Shown here one piece after another: positions 25,931 to 35,905 of a stretch of 64,000 nucleotides of DNA. The translations under genes and the position numbers were made by a program. Location of the stretch: positions 1-64,000 of the forward strand of contig CALWHT010000029.1 of the NCBI GenBank assembly GCA_944380515.1. The letters run 5' to 3'. The notes beneath the pieces are model-generated. The model had not been told where the DNA came from. It saw only the letters and a list, made by a program, of their open reading frames with translations, and searched no databases. Origin of the DNA: an uncultured Roseburia sp. Its GTDB lineage: Bacteria; Bacillota; Clostridia; Lachnospirales; Lachnospiraceae. Every line of letters starts with the position of its first letter. The stretch's first letter is position 1.

Positions 25931-26512
25931 ATGAGTTTAGTACCTTACGTCATTGAGCAGACCAGCAGAGGAGAGCGGAGCTATGATATTTATTCCCGCC
26001 TGTTAAAAGACAGAATTATTTTTCTTGGAGAGGAAGTAAACGAGACGACGGCAAGCCTTGTGGTAGCACAGCTTCTGTTTCTCGAATCCGAGGATCCGGG
26101 AAAGGATATTCAGTTATATATCAATTCTCCGGGAGGAATGGTAACTGCCGGAATGGCAATCTATGACACCATGCAGTATATCAAATGCGATGTATCTACC
26201 ATCTGTATCGGCCTTGCGGCGAGCATGGGTGCGTTTTTGCTGGCAGGCGGCACGAAGGGTAAGCGCCTTGCGCTCCCGAATGCGGAAATCATGATTCATC
26301 AGCCGTCCGGCGGTGCAAAGGGACAGGCGACAGAAATCCAGATCGCGGCGGAAAATATCTTAAAGACCAAGAAGAAATTGAATGAAATTCTCGCTGCAAA
26401 CACAGGAAAGCCATATGATGTCGTTGCGGCAGACACGGAGAGGGATTACTATATGTCTGCGGAAGAAGCAAAGGAATATGGCCTGATTGACAGCGTCATA
26501 ACAAATCGATAG
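25931..26512 (+). CDS. clpP: ATP-dependent Clp protease proteolytic subunit ClpP
   Basis: A 193-residue serine protease subunit that forms the ClpP barrel with ClpX. The catalytic residues sit at the expected numbers, Ser98 (AASMGA) and His123 (MIHQPSGG), with Asp near 172. ATG 25931 ([10 protein letters not shown]) was chosen over an in-frame ATG at 25916 because GGAGG lies eight bases before it and the N-terminus matches the family. clpX follows 20 bp later. Confidence 0.97.
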   Translation: MSLVPYVIEQTSRGERSYDIYSRLLKDRIIFLGEEVNETTASLVVAQLLFLESEDPGKDIQLYINSPGGMVTAGMAIYDTMQYIKCDVSTICIGLAASMGAFLLAGGTKGKRLALPNAEIMIHQPSGGAKGQATEIQIAAENILKTKKKLNEILAANTGKPYDVVAADTERDYYMSAEEAKEYGLIDSVITNR

Positions 26513-26532
26513 AATACGGAGAAACAGGGATT

Positions 26533-27792
26533 ATGGCAGGAAGAAGTGACGAAAAATTCCGTTGTTCCTTTTGCGGAAAATCACAGGACCAGGTGCGCAA
26601 GCTGATTGCGGGCCCAAACGGCGCGTATATCTGCGATGAATGTGTGGATATCTGCGCGGAAATTATTGAGGAAGAATTAGAAAACGAGGACGTAGCTGAT
26701 GAGGGCACCGGTATGGAGCAGATTAATCTGTTAAAGCCGGAGGAACTTAAGGCGTTTCTCGATGATTATGTCATTGGGCAGGACCAGGCGAAAAAGGTTC
26801 TGTCCGTGGCTGTATACAACCACTACAAACGCATTATGGCGGGCGGCGACCTTGGGGTGGAACTGCAGAAAAGCAATATCCTGATGCTGGGTCCCACCGG
26901 CTCGGGAAAAACGCTTCTGGCGCAGACGCTGGCAAGGGTGCTGAACGTGCCGTTTGCGATTGCGGACGCCACCACGCTGACGGAGGCGGGGTATGTCGGT
27001 GAGGATGTGGAAAACATTCTGCTGAAAATCATTCAGGCGGCGGATTACAATATCGAGCGTGCGCAGCATGGGATTATTTATATCGACGAGATTGATAAAA
27101 TTTCCAAGAAATCAGAGAACGTTTCGATTACCAGGGACGTTTCCGGCGAGGGTGTACAGCAGGCGCTGTTAAAGATTTTGGAGGGAACGATTGCCTCCGT
27201 ACCCCCGCAGGGCGGAAGAAAGCATCCGCAGCAGGAGTTGATTCAGATTGACACGACCAATATCCTGTTTATCTGCGGCGGAGCCTTCGACGGGCTGGAG
27301 AAAATCATCGAGACGAGAATGGACCAGAAAACCATCGGCTTTAATGCGGACATCAGAGACCGCAGTGAATACAATATCGGCGATGTGTTAAAACACGCGC
27401 TGCCGCAGGATTTTGTGAAGTTCGGACTCATACCGGAGTTTATCGGACGTGTGCCGGTGACGGTTTCTTTGGATATGCTTGATAAGGAGGCGCTGCTTCG
27501 GATTTTGCAGGAGCCGAAAAACGCTCTTACCAAACAGTATGAGAAGCTGTTTGAACTGGACGGGGTTGCGCTGGAATTTGACCGGGAGGCGTTAGAGGCC
27601 ATTGCCGACAAGGCGCTGGAGAGAAAGACCGGAGCCAGAGGGCTTCGTGCGATTATGGAGGCAGTGACGCTTGACCTGATGTACCATATTCCCTCCGACG
27701 AAACCATTTCCAGATGCCGTATTACGAAAGATATGGTGGAGGAAAAGCTGGCGATCGAACAACAGGAACTCAAAAAAATAGAGGAACAATAA
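26533..27792 (+). CDS. clpX: ClpX unfoldase
   Basis: A 419-residue AAA+ unfoldase that feeds substrates to ClpP. The N-terminal zinc-binding domain has four Cys (CSFCGK and CDECVDIC), Walker A is GPTGSGKT, the ClpP-docking IGF loop is present (KTIGFNA, about 268-274) and the GYVGEDV pore loop is intact. It sits directly between clpP and lon. Confidence 0.97.
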   Translation: MAGRSDEKFRCSFCGKSQDQVRKLIAGPNGAYICDECVDICAEIIEEELENEDVADEGTGMEQINLLKPEELKAFLDDYVIGQDQAKKVLSVAVYNHYKRIMAGGDLGVELQKSNILMLGPTGSGKTLLAQTLARVLNVPFAIADATTLTEAGYVGEDVENILLKIIQAADYNIERAQHGIIYIDEIDKISKKSENVSITRDVSGEGVQQALLKILEGTIASVPPQGGRKHPQQELIQIDTTNILFICGGAFDGLEKIIETRMDQKTIGFNADIRDRSEYNIGDVLKHALPQDFVKFGLIPEFIGRVPVTVSLDMLDKEALLRILQEPKNALTKQYEKLFELDGVALEFDREALEAIADKALERKTGARGLRAIMEAVTLDLMYHIPSDETISRCRITKDMVEEKLAIEQQELKKIEEQ

Positions 27793-27793
27793 T

Positions 27794-30112
27794 TTGGATA
27801 CAATGATTGTGAGAATACCTGCGGTTGCGCTCCGCGGCATGGTCATTCTGCCGGGAATGATTGCCCATTTTGACGTGAGCCGTGAGAAATCCATCAAGGC
27901 GGTCGAAGCAAGCATGATGGACGAGCAGAAGATTTTTCTTGTGGCGCAGAGAGATGTGGAGCAGGAGGAGCCGTCCGTTGAGGATTTGTACAAAATCGGA
28001 ATTATCGCGGAGGTTCGGCAGGTAATTAAGCTGCAAAATAATATCGTAAGAATTTTGGTGGAGGGAATCGAACGGGCGGAATTGTCGTCATTTCTGGATA
28101 ATCCAGATTACCTGCTGGCGGAGGTCATCCGTTTTGACGCGGAGGTGGACGAAGGACTGCCCGAGGAGGCAAAGGAGGCTATGGTCCGCAGCATCCAGGA
28201 GACGTTTGCAAAATACGTCACGGTAAATCAGCGGGTGGGCGGGGAGCTCAGGCGGCAGATTTACGAGGAGACCAATCTGGAAAAGATGATGGACCAGCTT
28301 GCGAATAACCTCCCGTTTCCCTATGAGGAAAAACAGAAAATCCTGGACGCGGTTTCCCTGACAGAGCGCTATGAGGTGCTTATGGCGCTGCTGCTGAAGG
28401 AAATTGAGATTATTGCGCTTAAGAACGATTTTCAGGCAAAGGTCAAGGAGCGTGTAGAGCGCAACCAGAAAGAATATATACTGCGCGAGCAGATGAAGCT
28501 CATTCGTGAGGAACTCGGAGAGGACAATACGGAGTCCGATGCCGACGCTTACATGGAGAGCCTCGGGAAGCTTGAGGCGGATGAGGAAGTAAAAGAAAAA
28601 ATCAAAAAAGAGATTATCCGCTTTAAGAATATCAGCGCAAGCTCCTCGGAGAGCGCTGTCAGCCGCGGCTATATCGAAACGCTGCTGGAGCTGCCGTGGA
28701 ATAAAAAGTCCCGCGACAATAAAGACATTAAAAATGCCGAGCGCATCTTAAACGAAGACCATTACGGGCTAAAAAAGGTCAAGGAGCGCATGCTGGAATT
28801 TCTGGCCGTGCGCAATCTGACGAAGAAGGGCGAGAGCCCTATTATCTGTCTTGTCGGGCCGCCGGGAACCGGCAAGACGAGTATCGCGCGTTCCGTGGCG
28901 CGGGCGCTGGATAAAAAATACGTCCGCATCTGCCTGGGCGGCGTCAGGGACGAAGCGGAAATCCGCGGTCACCGCAAAACCTACGTCGGTGCAATGCCGG
29001 GACGAATTGTAAACGGGCTGCGGAGCGCCGGGGTGAAAAACCCACTGATGCTTTTGGACGAGATTGACAAGGTGAGCAGCGACTACAAGGGGGACACGTC
29101 CTCCGCACTGTTGGAGGTGCTGGATTCGGAGCAGAATAATAAATTCCGCGACCATTACGTTGAGCTGCCGATCGATTTATCCGAAGTGCTGTTTATCGCG
29201 ACGGCAAACTCCGTACAGGATATACCGCGTCCGCTTTTGGACCGCATGGAGCTGATCGAGGTCACGAGCTATACGGAGAATGAAAAGGCACACATCGCAA
29301 AGGAGCATCTTCTGGCGAAGGTCAGGGAGCGCAACGGCTTAAAACCGGAGCAGCTTACCGTCAGCGATAAGGCGCTGGGAAAAATTATCCGGGGCTATAC
29401 CAGGGAGGCCGGAGTGCGGAACCTCGAGCGAAAGCTTGGGGAAATCGCGCGGAAGGCAGCCAGAGAGGTCTACGAATCGGGCAAAAAGCGCGTCAAGGTG
29501 ACAGAGCAGAACATCGAAAAATACCTCGGCAAAGAAAAATACACCTTTGACCGGAAAAATGATACGGATGAGGTCGGAATTGTCCGGGGACTGGCATGGA
29601 CAAGCGTCGGAGGCGATACGCTGGAAATCGAAGTCAATATTATGCCGGGAAAAGGAGAAATCCAGCTGACCGGGCAGCTTGGCGAGGTGATGAAGGAATC
29701 CGCGCAGGCAGGCTTAAGCTATATCCGTTCTGTCAGCGGGGAATATCAGATCCCGAAGAAATTTTTCCAGGAGAACGATATACACATCCATATTCCGGAG
29801 GGGGCCGTGCCCAAAGACGGGCCGTCCGCCGGAATTACGATGGCGACGGCGATGCTTTCCGCCATCACGAAAACCCCGGTATACGCGGATGTAGCGATGA
29901 CAGGGGAGATTACGCTGCGTGGCCGGGTGCTTCCGATCGGAGGACTGAAGGAAAAGCTTTTGGCCGCAAAAAATGCCGGAATCAGTACGGTCTGTGTGCC
30001 GAAGAAAAATGAAAAGGACGTTGAGGAAATCCAGGAGGAAATCAAGAAGGGCTTAAAGCTCGTCTTTGTGGAGAGTATGCGGGATGTCCTCGAAACGGCT
30101 TTTGTAAAATAA
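27794..30112 (+). CDS. lon: ATP-dependent protease Lon
   Basis: A 772-residue Lon protease: N-terminal substrate-binding domain (about 5-200), AAA+ module with Walker A GPPGTGKTS (about 357-365) and a C-terminal Ser-Lys protease domain with Ser678 (KDGPSAG) and Lys near 721 (GGLKEKLL). The start appears to be TTG 27794, one base after the clpX stop, with GAGGAA as ribosome-binding site; the next in-frame ATG (27803) is less well placed. Degrades damaged and regulatory proteins. Confidence 0.96.
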   Translation: MDTMIVRIPAVALRGMVILPGMIAHFDVSREKSIKAVEASMMDEQKIFLVAQRDVEQEEPSVEDLYKIGIIAEVRQVIKLQNNIVRILVEGIERAELSSFLDNPDYLLAEVIRFDAEVDEGLPEEAKEAMVRSIQETFAKYVTVNQRVGGELRRQIYEETNLEKMMDQLANNLPFPYEEKQKILDAVSLTERYEVLMALLLKEIEIIALKNDFQAKVKERVERNQKEYILREQMKLIREELGEDNTESDADAYMESLGKLEADEEVKEKIKKEIIRFKNISASSSESAVSRGYIETLLELPWNKKSRDNKDIKNAERILNEDHYGLKKVKERMLEFLAVRNLTKKGESPIICLVGPPGTGKTSIARSVARALDKKYVRICLGGVRDEAEIRGHRKTYVGAMPGRIVNGLRSAGVKNPLMLLDEIDKVSSDYKGDTSSALLEVLDSEQNNKFRDHYVELPIDLSEVLFIATANSVQDIPRPLLDRMELIEVTSYTENEKAHIAKEHLLAKVRERNGLKPEQLTVSDKALGKIIRGYTREAGVRNLERKLGEIARKAAREVYESGKKRVKVTEQNIEKYLGKEKYTFDRKNDTDEVGIVRGLAWTSVGGDTLEIEVNIMPGKGEIQLTGQLGEVMKESAQAGLSYIRSVSGEYQIPKKFFQENDIHIHIPEGAVPKDGPSAGITMATAMLSAITKTPVYADVAMTGEITLRGRVLPIGGLKEKLLAAKNAGISTVCVPKKNEKDVEEIQEEIKKGLKLVFVESMRDVLETAFVK

Positions 30113-30131
30113 CGGGTCAGGAGAAACAGGC

Positions 30132-30728
30132 ATGGTGATAAAAAATGTAAATCTGGAAACCGTCTGCGGTATTACAAGCAAACTTCCGGACAATCCATAC
30201 AATGAAGTGGCGTTTGCCGGAAAATCAAACGTCGGTAAGTCATCGTTAATTAACGCGCTGATGAACCGGAAATCTCTGGCGCGCACCTCGGCGCAGCCCG
30301 GAAAGACGCAGACGATTAATTTTTATAATATCAATGACGCCATGTATCTTGTGGATTTGCCGGGCTACGGTTACGCGAAGGCCTCGGAGGAGGTCAAGGC
30401 GAAGTGGGGGAAGATGATTGAAAATTATCTTCATTCCTCCAAAAAATTAAAGGCAGTATTTCTTTTGATTGACATTCGCCACGATCCTTCCGCCAACGAT
30501 AAAATGATGTACGAGTGGATGGTGTATCAGGGCTTTGCGCCGATTATCATAGCGACAAAGCTGGATAAAATCAAGCGCAGCCAGCTTCAAAAGCAGCTTA
30601 AGGCAATACGCGAGGGGCTTAAGGTAGAGCCCGGAACAGAGATTATTCCGTTTTCCGCAGAGACAAAGCAGGGCCGGGATGAAATCTGGGCGCGCATTGA
30701 CGCTTTGGTGCTGCCAGAGGAAGCATAA
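30132..30728 (+). CDS. ysxC: Ribosome biogenesis GTP-binding protein YsxC/EngB
   Basis: A 198-residue TRAFAC GTPase needed for 50S assembly. Visible motifs are G1 GKSNVGKSS, G3 DLPGYG and G4 ATKLDK. It follows lon by 19 bp, its usual place in Firmicutes, and is closed by a strong terminator. Confidence 0.96.
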   Translation: MVIKNVNLETVCGITSKLPDNPYNEVAFAGKSNVGKSSLINALMNRKSLARTSAQPGKTQTINFYNINDAMYLVDLPGYGYAKASEEVKAKWGKMIENYLHSSKKLKAVFLLIDIRHDPSANDKMMYEWMVYQGFAPIIIATKLDKIKRSQLQKQLKAIREGLKVEPGTEIIPFSAETKQGRDEIWARIDALVLPEEA

Positions 30729-30745
30729 GAAAGGTAAGACGGCAG

Positions 30746-30798
30746 CCCCCGGCAGCCCGGAGAAAGGAAAGCAACTCCGGCGGCCGGGGGTATTTTTT
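30746..30798 (+). terminator. Intrinsic terminator after ysxC
   Basis: A GC-rich stem (30746-30762 with 30775-30790) with one bulge and a 12-nt purine-rich loop is followed by TATTTTTTG. It ends the tig-ysxC group. Confidence 0.85.
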
Positions 30799-30834
30799 GT
30801 ACAAAACTTTAGCGTTTTACACACGAGTTTAACA

Positions 30835-30863
30835 TTGCGCCCGTGTGGGGTTCATGATAGAAT
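30835..30863 (+). promoter_or_regulatory. Putative promoter of the carbamate kinase gene
   Basis: TTGCGC (30835-30840) and TAGAAT (30858-30863) with a 17-bp spacer lie about 85 bp upstream of the start codon and just after the ysxC terminator. Confidence 0.55.
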
Positions 30864-30947
30864 AGAAATAGTGGGAAAAAAGGCCGGCAGCGTTTTGCCG
30901 GAAGAAATATGGAAACAATGTCAGCATCGGAGGAATGGAGAGTAGCA

Positions 30948-31880
30948 ATGAAGAAAAAAAAGATTGTCATAGCGCTTGGACATGAGGCGCTTGGTACGAC
31001 GCTGCCGGAGCAGAAGGAAGCCACAAAGCGCACCGCAAAGGCGGTTGCAGATTTTATCCGTGAGGATTATCAGGTTGTCATCACTCACAGCAACGGCCCG
31101 CAGGTGGGTATGATACACACTGCCATGAACGAATTCTGCAGATTATATCCCGAGTATACCGCGACGCCGATGTCGGTGTGCTCCGCGATGAGCCAGGGCT
31201 ATATCGGCTACGATTTGCAGAACGCGATCCGGGCGGAGCTTTTGAATAAAGGCATTTACAAGACGGTCTCTACCGTTTTGACGCAGGTGGTTGTAGACCC
31301 GTATGACGAGGCTTTTTATAAGCCGAGCAAGATTATCGGGCGTGTGATGACTGCGGAGGAAGCGGAGGCAGAGGAGAAAAAGGGAAACCATGTGGTTCCG
31401 GCAGACGGCGGTTACCGCCGCATCGTTGCGGCTCCAAAGCCGATGGATATTGTGGAGATTGACGCGGTGCGCGCGCTGCTGGATGCGGACCAGATTGTGG
31501 TTGCCTGCGGAGGCGGCGGAATTCCTGTGCTTGCACAGGATAACAATTTAAAGGGCGCGAGTGCCGTGATCGAGAAGGATCTGGCAGCCGGAAAGCTTGC
31601 GGAGCTTTTGGATGCCGATATGCTGGTGATACTCACAAGCGTGGATAATGTATGCTTAAACTTCGGAACGGAAAATGAAAAGCCGCTTGCGGCAATGACC
31701 GTCGCGGAGGCGAAGGAATACATGGCGCAGGGGCAGTTCGGCGAGGGCGATATGCTCCCGAAGATTCAGGCTGCGGTCGACTTTATCGGTGATTCCGCAA
31801 TTAAGTCCGTCCTTATCACAAAGCTTAATAAGGATGGCTCTCATGTAAGCGGGGGACCGGGAACCATGATTACAAAATAG
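30948..31880 (+). CDS. arcC: Carbamate kinase (non-canonical N-terminal motif)
   Basis: A 310-residue member of the amino-acid kinase family that interconverts carbamoyl phosphate plus ADP with ATP plus carbamate. Recognisable segments are HSNGPQVGMI, GYIGYDLQNA, the ACGGGGIPV loop and SGGPGTMI at the C-terminus. The usual ALGGNAL start is replaced by IALGHEALG and the GWRRVVPSPKP segment by GYRRIVAAPKP, so it belongs to a divergent clostridial branch. No arginine deiminase or ornithine transcarbamylase gene is nearby. ATG 30948 is chosen because GGAG lies close upstream and homologous sequence begins there. Confidence 0.85.
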   Translation: MKKKKIVIALGHEALGTTLPEQKEATKRTAKAVADFIREDYQVVITHSNGPQVGMIHTAMNEFCRLYPEYTATPMSVCSAMSQGYIGYDLQNAIRAELLNKGIYKTVSTVLTQVVVDPYDEAFYKPSKIIGRVMTAEEAEAEEKKGNHVVPADGGYRRIVAAPKPMDIVEIDAVRALLDADQIVVACGGGGIPVLAQDNNLKGASAVIEKDLAAGKLAELLDADMLVILTSVDNVCLNFGTENEKPLAAMTVAEAKEYMAQGQFGEGDMLPKIQAAVDFIGDSAIKSVLITKLNKDGSHVSGGPGTMITK

Positions 31881-32008
31881 AAAATTCGGGTATCCTTTTG
31901 ACAGAGGAAAGCACCCGGGTGGTACGGCGCCTGCCCTGCGGGGAAGAAGCCTGTGCCGGAGCGCTGCGAAAAGAATAAGCTGAAAATGAATAGTTACGAG
32001 GAAGAAAG

Positions 32009-33787
32009 ATGTTTAGAAAGACGAAAATTGTTTGTACGTTGGGTCCTGCTACGGATGACGAAAAGGTATTGAGAAAACTGATTGAGGAGGGAATGGACGT
32101 TGCTCGTTTTAACTTCTCTCACGGTTCCCATGAGGAGCAGATGGGGCGGCTTGTGATGCTGCGCAGGCTGCGTGAGGAATTAAAGCGCCCGGTTGCGGCT
32201 TTGCTGGATACCAAGGGACCGGAAATCCGCCTGATGGAGTTCGCGGAAGGAAAGGCGGAGCTTACGGACGGACAGACCTTTACTTTGACAACAGAGGAAA
32301 TTATGGGAGACGCGTCCAGAGTTTCCATCACCTATAAAAATCTGCCGAACGACATCCGTCCGGGCAACCGTATTTTGATTGATGACGGATTGATTGGCAT
32401 GGAGGTAACGAGTATCCGTCCGGTGCAGGGAGCAAAACCGGACAAGGACGGTAAGGTGCCGATGGATATTGTGTGCCGCGTAACAAACGGCGGCCCGGTT
32501 TCCAACAAGAAGGGAGTCAACGTTCCGAATGTGGAGCTCTCTATGCCCTACATCAGTGAAAAGGATTACAGTGACCTTCTGTTTGCAATCGAAAACGACT
32601 ACGATTTTATCGCGGCGTCCTTTGTGCGCACGGCGGATGATGTGCTTGCTATCCGCAAGATTCTTCAGAAACACGGCGGAGAGGATATCAATATCATCGC
32701 CAAGATTGAAAATATGCAGGGTGTGCAGAATATCGACGATATTATCCGCGTGTCCGACGGCATCATGGTTGCCCGCGGAGATATGGGCGTTGAAATTCCG
32801 CTCGAGGACGTTCCGGTTATCCAGAAGATGATTATCAAGAAAGTGTGCAATGCCGGAAAGAAGGTTATTACGGCGACACAGATGCTTGATTCCATGATGA
32901 AGCACCCGCGTCCGACGAGGGCGGAGGCTACCGACGTTGCCAACGCGATTTACGACGGCACGAGCGCGATTATGCTTTCCGGTGAGACCGCGGCGGGGCA
33001 TTATCCGGTCGAGGCGTTAAAGACGATGGTCCGCATTGCGATCCGCACGGAGCAGGATATTAACTATCTCCAGAGATTTCGGATGCGCAAAATGATGAGC
33101 AATCCTGACGTTACCAATGCGATTTCCCATGCGACCTGCACGATGGCGGCAGATTTAAATGCGGCGGCAATTATCACCGTGACAAAATCCGGACGCACCG
33201 CGAGGATGATTTCCAAATACCGCCCGAGCTGTCCGATTGTGGGCGGCTGCCTGACCGACAAGATTTACCGTCAGCTTGCGCTCTCCTGGGGTGTTATTCC
33301 GCTTTTGATCGAGGAAAAGACGCAGGCGGAGGAATTGTTTGATTATGCCGTGGACGCAGCGGAGGGAGCGGGCATTATTTCCAAAGGGGAAGTGGTAGTC
33401 CTGACTGCCGGCGTACCGCTCGGGGTTTCCGGCACAACAAACATGATTAAGGTTCAGGTTGCCGGACACATCCTGATACAGGGAAAAGGAATCAACACGA
33501 AGAAGGTGCTGGCAAATCTCTGCGTGTGCCATAGTGAGGAAGACCTTAAGAATTTCAAGGTGGGAGATATTATTGTGGCGACCGATACCAACAACCGTAT
33601 GATGGAGCAGATGCGTCAGGCATCGGGACTGATCGTCGAGGCGGACAGCGAGAGCTGCCATGCGGCGATTGCCGGCTTAAGCCTGGATATTCCGGTTCTG
33701 ATTGGGGCAAGAAACGCGGTTTCCGTACTCAAATCCAGCGCCTATGTGGAATTGGACTGCGACAACGGAATTGTGAGTGCAAATTAA
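32009..33787 (+). CDS. pyk: Pyruvate kinase with C-terminal PEP-utiliser-like domain
   Basis: A 592-residue pyruvate kinase that converts phosphoenolpyruvate and ADP to pyruvate and ATP. The TIM-barrel carries FNFSHGSHEE, IIAKIENMQG and the signature DGIMVARGDMGVEIP; the allosteric C domain ends near 475. The extra C-terminal domain (about 480-592) resembles the PEP-utiliser swivelling domain with a conserved His (SCHAAIAG), the Bacillus-type long form. The gap 31881-32008 before it contains no gene; a TTGACA at 31898 lacks a good -10. Confidence 0.96.
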   Translation: MFRKTKIVCTLGPATDDEKVLRKLIEEGMDVARFNFSHGSHEEQMGRLVMLRRLREELKRPVAALLDTKGPEIRLMEFAEGKAELTDGQTFTLTTEEIMGDASRVSITYKNLPNDIRPGNRILIDDGLIGMEVTSIRPVQGAKPDKDGKVPMDIVCRVTNGGPVSNKKGVNVPNVELSMPYISEKDYSDLLFAIENDYDFIAASFVRTADDVLAIRKILQKHGGEDINIIAKIENMQGVQNIDDIIRVSDGIMVARGDMGVEIPLEDVPVIQKMIIKKVCNAGKKVITATQMLDSMMKHPRPTRAEATDVANAIYDGTSAIMLSGETAAGHYPVEALKTMVRIAIRTEQDINYLQRFRMRKMMSNPDVTNAISHATCTMAADLNAAAIITVTKSGRTARMISKYRPSCPIVGGCLTDKIYRQLALSWGVIPLLIEEKTQAEELFDYAVDAAEGAGIISKGEVVVLTAGVPLGVSGTTNMIKVQVAGHILIQGKGINTKKVLANLCVCHSEEDLKNFKVGDIIVATDTNNRMMEQMRQASGLIVEADSESCHAAIAGLSLDIPVLIGARNAVSVLKSSAYVELDCDNGIVSAN

Positions 33788-33807
33788 GCAGAGAAAGAAA
33801 ATGAAAA

Positions 33808-33848
33808 CAAAAAACGGATGATCGGGGATTCCTCGATGATCCGTTTTT
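33808..33848. terminator. Bidirectional terminator between pyk and the GGDEF gene
   Basis: ACGGATGATCGGGG (33814-33827) pairs with CCTCGATGATCCGT (33831-33844) with one mismatch and a 3-nt loop, flanked by A's on the left and T's on the right, so it can stop transcription from both convergent genes. Confidence 0.8.
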
Positions 33849-33855
33849 TATTGTG

Positions 33856-33873
33856 GTGCGCCTGGCGGCGCAC
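33856..33873. repeat. Dispersed 18-bp hairpin repeat, copy 1
   Basis: GTGCGCCTGGCGGCGCAC forms a 7-bp stem with a 4-nt loop. An identical 18-mer occurs at 45282-45299, also directly after an intrinsic terminator. Here it lies between the pyk terminator and the stop codon of the GGDEF gene. Confidence 0.75.
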
Positions 33874-33875
33874 GT

Positions 33876-35714
33876 TTAATCAGCATCAATGCGGGCAGGT
33901 ATTCCGAGCTTTTCATAATAACTCCGTTTTTCCCGGTACATTTTCTGTTCGGCTGCCTTAATCAGCTCATCTACGGTACCGCCGCCCTGCAGCCGCTCCA
34001 CCCCGAAGGAAGCATGGTAGCCGCGCTGTTTCAGGAGCTGTTTGATATGAAGGATACTGTCTTCGATGGCGTCCGGGGTTTTATCGTCTGTAAAAGCAAG
34101 AAATTCATCGCCGCCGATGCGGTAGGTACAGGAGCTGCCAAACTGCTTCTGCATCGCGCCGCCGATAAAGCGAAGCATTTCGTCCCCGGCCTTATGGCCC
34201 TGTGTGTTATTCATATCATGAAGTCCGTTTACATCCGCATAAATACAGGTCAGGGCATCCGGGGGATTCAGTTGGTACTCATCCAGACGCAGTTCGAAGC
34301 TGTTGCGGTTCAAAAGCCCGGTTAAGGTATCGGTCGTCCCCATTTTCTGAATAATGGAAAAGGAACGCATATTATGATAAAGCATGGAAAAGCTGAGAGC
34401 TACGGCATCGAGCAGCTCGGTGGAAGACCAGCTGTGCTTCATATTGTATGCGCCCAGGCAGCCAATCGGTTTGTCGTCCACATCGGTGATCTGGATTGCC
34501 ATAAGATTTTTTTTCGCGCCCGGGATGTCCGTAAACAATCCGTTTCCGTCCGGAAGAGTGCGAATATCGACAGACATGGTATCATTTTCATTCCAGCAAT
34601 AAACCCTGTCTTCCGCATAAATCTTGAAAAATACGGTTCGGGCAGTCGTCATGTCTCCGATTCGTTTCAGAGCCGATTTGATATTTTCGTTTTTCTGATG
34701 GGCGGTAAACAAAGTCTTTTCTACATCGTGGATATAACTGATAAATTCCACCCGCTTTTGTTTGTCGTACGCCTCACGCTTGATATAAAAGAACATCCAT
34801 ATAAAATAAAGGACAAAGCAGACGCACTCAAAGGCCGCAAAATAATAGAGAAGCTGTTTGACGGCGTCCGCCCTTGCGAAGGCTATGCTTTCCGGTACGG
34901 AGAGCGCGAGCGTCCAGTTATTGACGGAAATCGGCTCGTAATAAAAGTAAAGGTATTCCCCTACGGTTTTGGAGACAAAAACAACGTGTCCGGATTTTCC
35001 TGCGGCGAGGTCGTCTGTGAGCTGCTCCGGATGATAGCCTTTTTTCATTTCGCGCTGTCCCAGGTCGTAGATATTGCCCAGGGTCTTGTGCCAGGTGTCG
35101 ACCAGAAAGTTTCCGTTATCGGCGTTAATCAGATAAATAGCGGCGCGTCCGTCATAAATGGAGGGATGGTTCCAGAGGTCCGGAAGCGTGTCGAGGGATA
35201 TGGTGCCGTAAAGCATGGCGACAGTCTGTCCGTTTTGGATGACAGGCACGTAATTGCGCAGTACAAGAAGATCGGATTCCAAAAGCGAATCTTCCTCATC
35301 GGTGATATGCTCTCCCAAAGCTGCCTCGTCCGAAAAGGAAAGGATGCCGTCCGCATTTATCGAGGTTCCGTCCTCAAGCAGCACAGTATTGTCGGGAAAT
35401 AGAACGCCAAGCTGTGAAAGCATACTCTGGGAGTCATAGGAGGCAAGCAGGCTTTTTATACGCGCGGGGTCGAGCTCATCGTATTCGGCGATGATATTTG
35501 CAATGGTCCGCAGTATGGAGCGGTCGCGTTCGATGCAGGCGTTAATGTCATTGGAAAGTGTTTCGACAGCGTCGTGCAGGTTGTCGAAACAATCGTCTTC
35601 CTCAAGCTGGTTGATATGGCTTGCCATGAAGTAGGAAGCAGCGCCCAGCAGAAAAATAAGAACAGTTGTCAGGAATATGCTTTTATGCCAGTGAAATATT
35701 TTTTCTTTTTTCAT
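33876..35714 (-). CDS. Membrane-anchored diguanylate cyclase (sensor domain plus GGDEF)
   Basis: A 612-residue signalling enzyme expected to make cyclic di-GMP. It has an N-terminal membrane helix (about 10-30), a large extracellular sensor domain of Cache type (about 35-275), a second helix (about 285-305), a cytoplasmic GAF-like region (about 320-445) and a C-terminal GGDEF domain whose intact GGDEF motif starts at residue 534. The inhibitory RxxD site usually upstream of GGDEF is absent. I chose the ATG at 35714 (MKKEK) because AAGGA lies nine bases upstream, rather than the ATG at 35741. Confidence 0.9.
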   Translation of the reverse strand: MKKEKIFHWHKSIFLTTVLIFLLGAASYFMASHINQLEEDDCFDNLHDAVETLSNDINACIERDRSILRTIANIIAEYDELDPARIKSLLASYDSQSMLSQLGVLFPDNTVLLEDGTSINADGILSFSDEAALGEHITDEEDSLLESDLLVLRNYVPVIQNGQTVAMLYGTISLDTLPDLWNHPSIYDGRAAIYLINADNGNFLVDTWHKTLGNIYDLGQREMKKGYHPEQLTDDLAAGKSGHVVFVSKTVGEYLYFYYEPISVNNWTLALSVPESIAFARADAVKQLLYYFAAFECVCFVLYFIWMFFYIKREAYDKQKRVEFISYIHDVEKTLFTAHQKNENIKSALKRIGDMTTARTVFFKIYAEDRVYCWNENDTMSVDIRTLPDGNGLFTDIPGAKKNLMAIQITDVDDKPIGCLGAYNMKHSWSSTELLDAVALSFSMLYHNMRSFSIIQKMGTTDTLTGLLNRNSFELRLDEYQLNPPDALTCIYADVNGLHDMNNTQGHKAGDEMLRFIGGAMQKQFGSSCTYRIGGDEFLAFTDDKTPDAIEDSILHIKQLLKQRGYHASFGVERLQGGGTVDELIKAAEQKMYREKRSYYEKLGIPARIDAD

Positions 35715-35791
35715 GTCCTGCGGTTCCTTTCCAAAAAGCATCAGGAAAGGGGCCTGTGCTTTCGGGGTCTCTCTGTAAAAATATATACACT

Positions 35792-35797
35792 ATTATA
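35792..35797 (-). promoter_or_regulatory. Possible -10 box for the GGDEF gene
   Basis: On the minus strand a perfect TATAAT lies about 78 bp upstream of the GGDEF gene start. No good -35 is seen at 17 bp. Confidence 0.4.
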
Positions 35798-35840
35798 ACG
35801 CAAGTTACGGTTTTCGAAAAGAGAATGTAGTTTTTACAGA

Positions 35841-35880
35841 AAATAAATGGAACCGGCATGACTTTCATCACTCCGGTTCC
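35841..35880 (-). terminator. Terminator after the cellobiose phosphorylase gene
   Basis: On the minus strand GGAACCGG and CCGGTTCC (plus-strand 35873-35880 and 35849-35856) form an 8-bp stem followed by ATTTATTTT, 26 bp after the phosphorylase stop codon. Confidence 0.65.
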
Positions 35881-35905
35881 GCTTGAAAAAGCCTTTGCTG
35901 AAGCA

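Noticed and set aside
30948-33787. Arginine deiminase pathway operon
   Set aside because: Only a carbamate kinase is present; the next gene is pyruvate kinase and no arcA, arcB or arcD is in the window.
34374-35402. 342-codon open frame on the plus strand opposite the GGDEF gene
   Set aside because: It mirrors the codon pattern of the minus-strand diguanylate cyclase, whose domains are unmistakable; no start signal is present.
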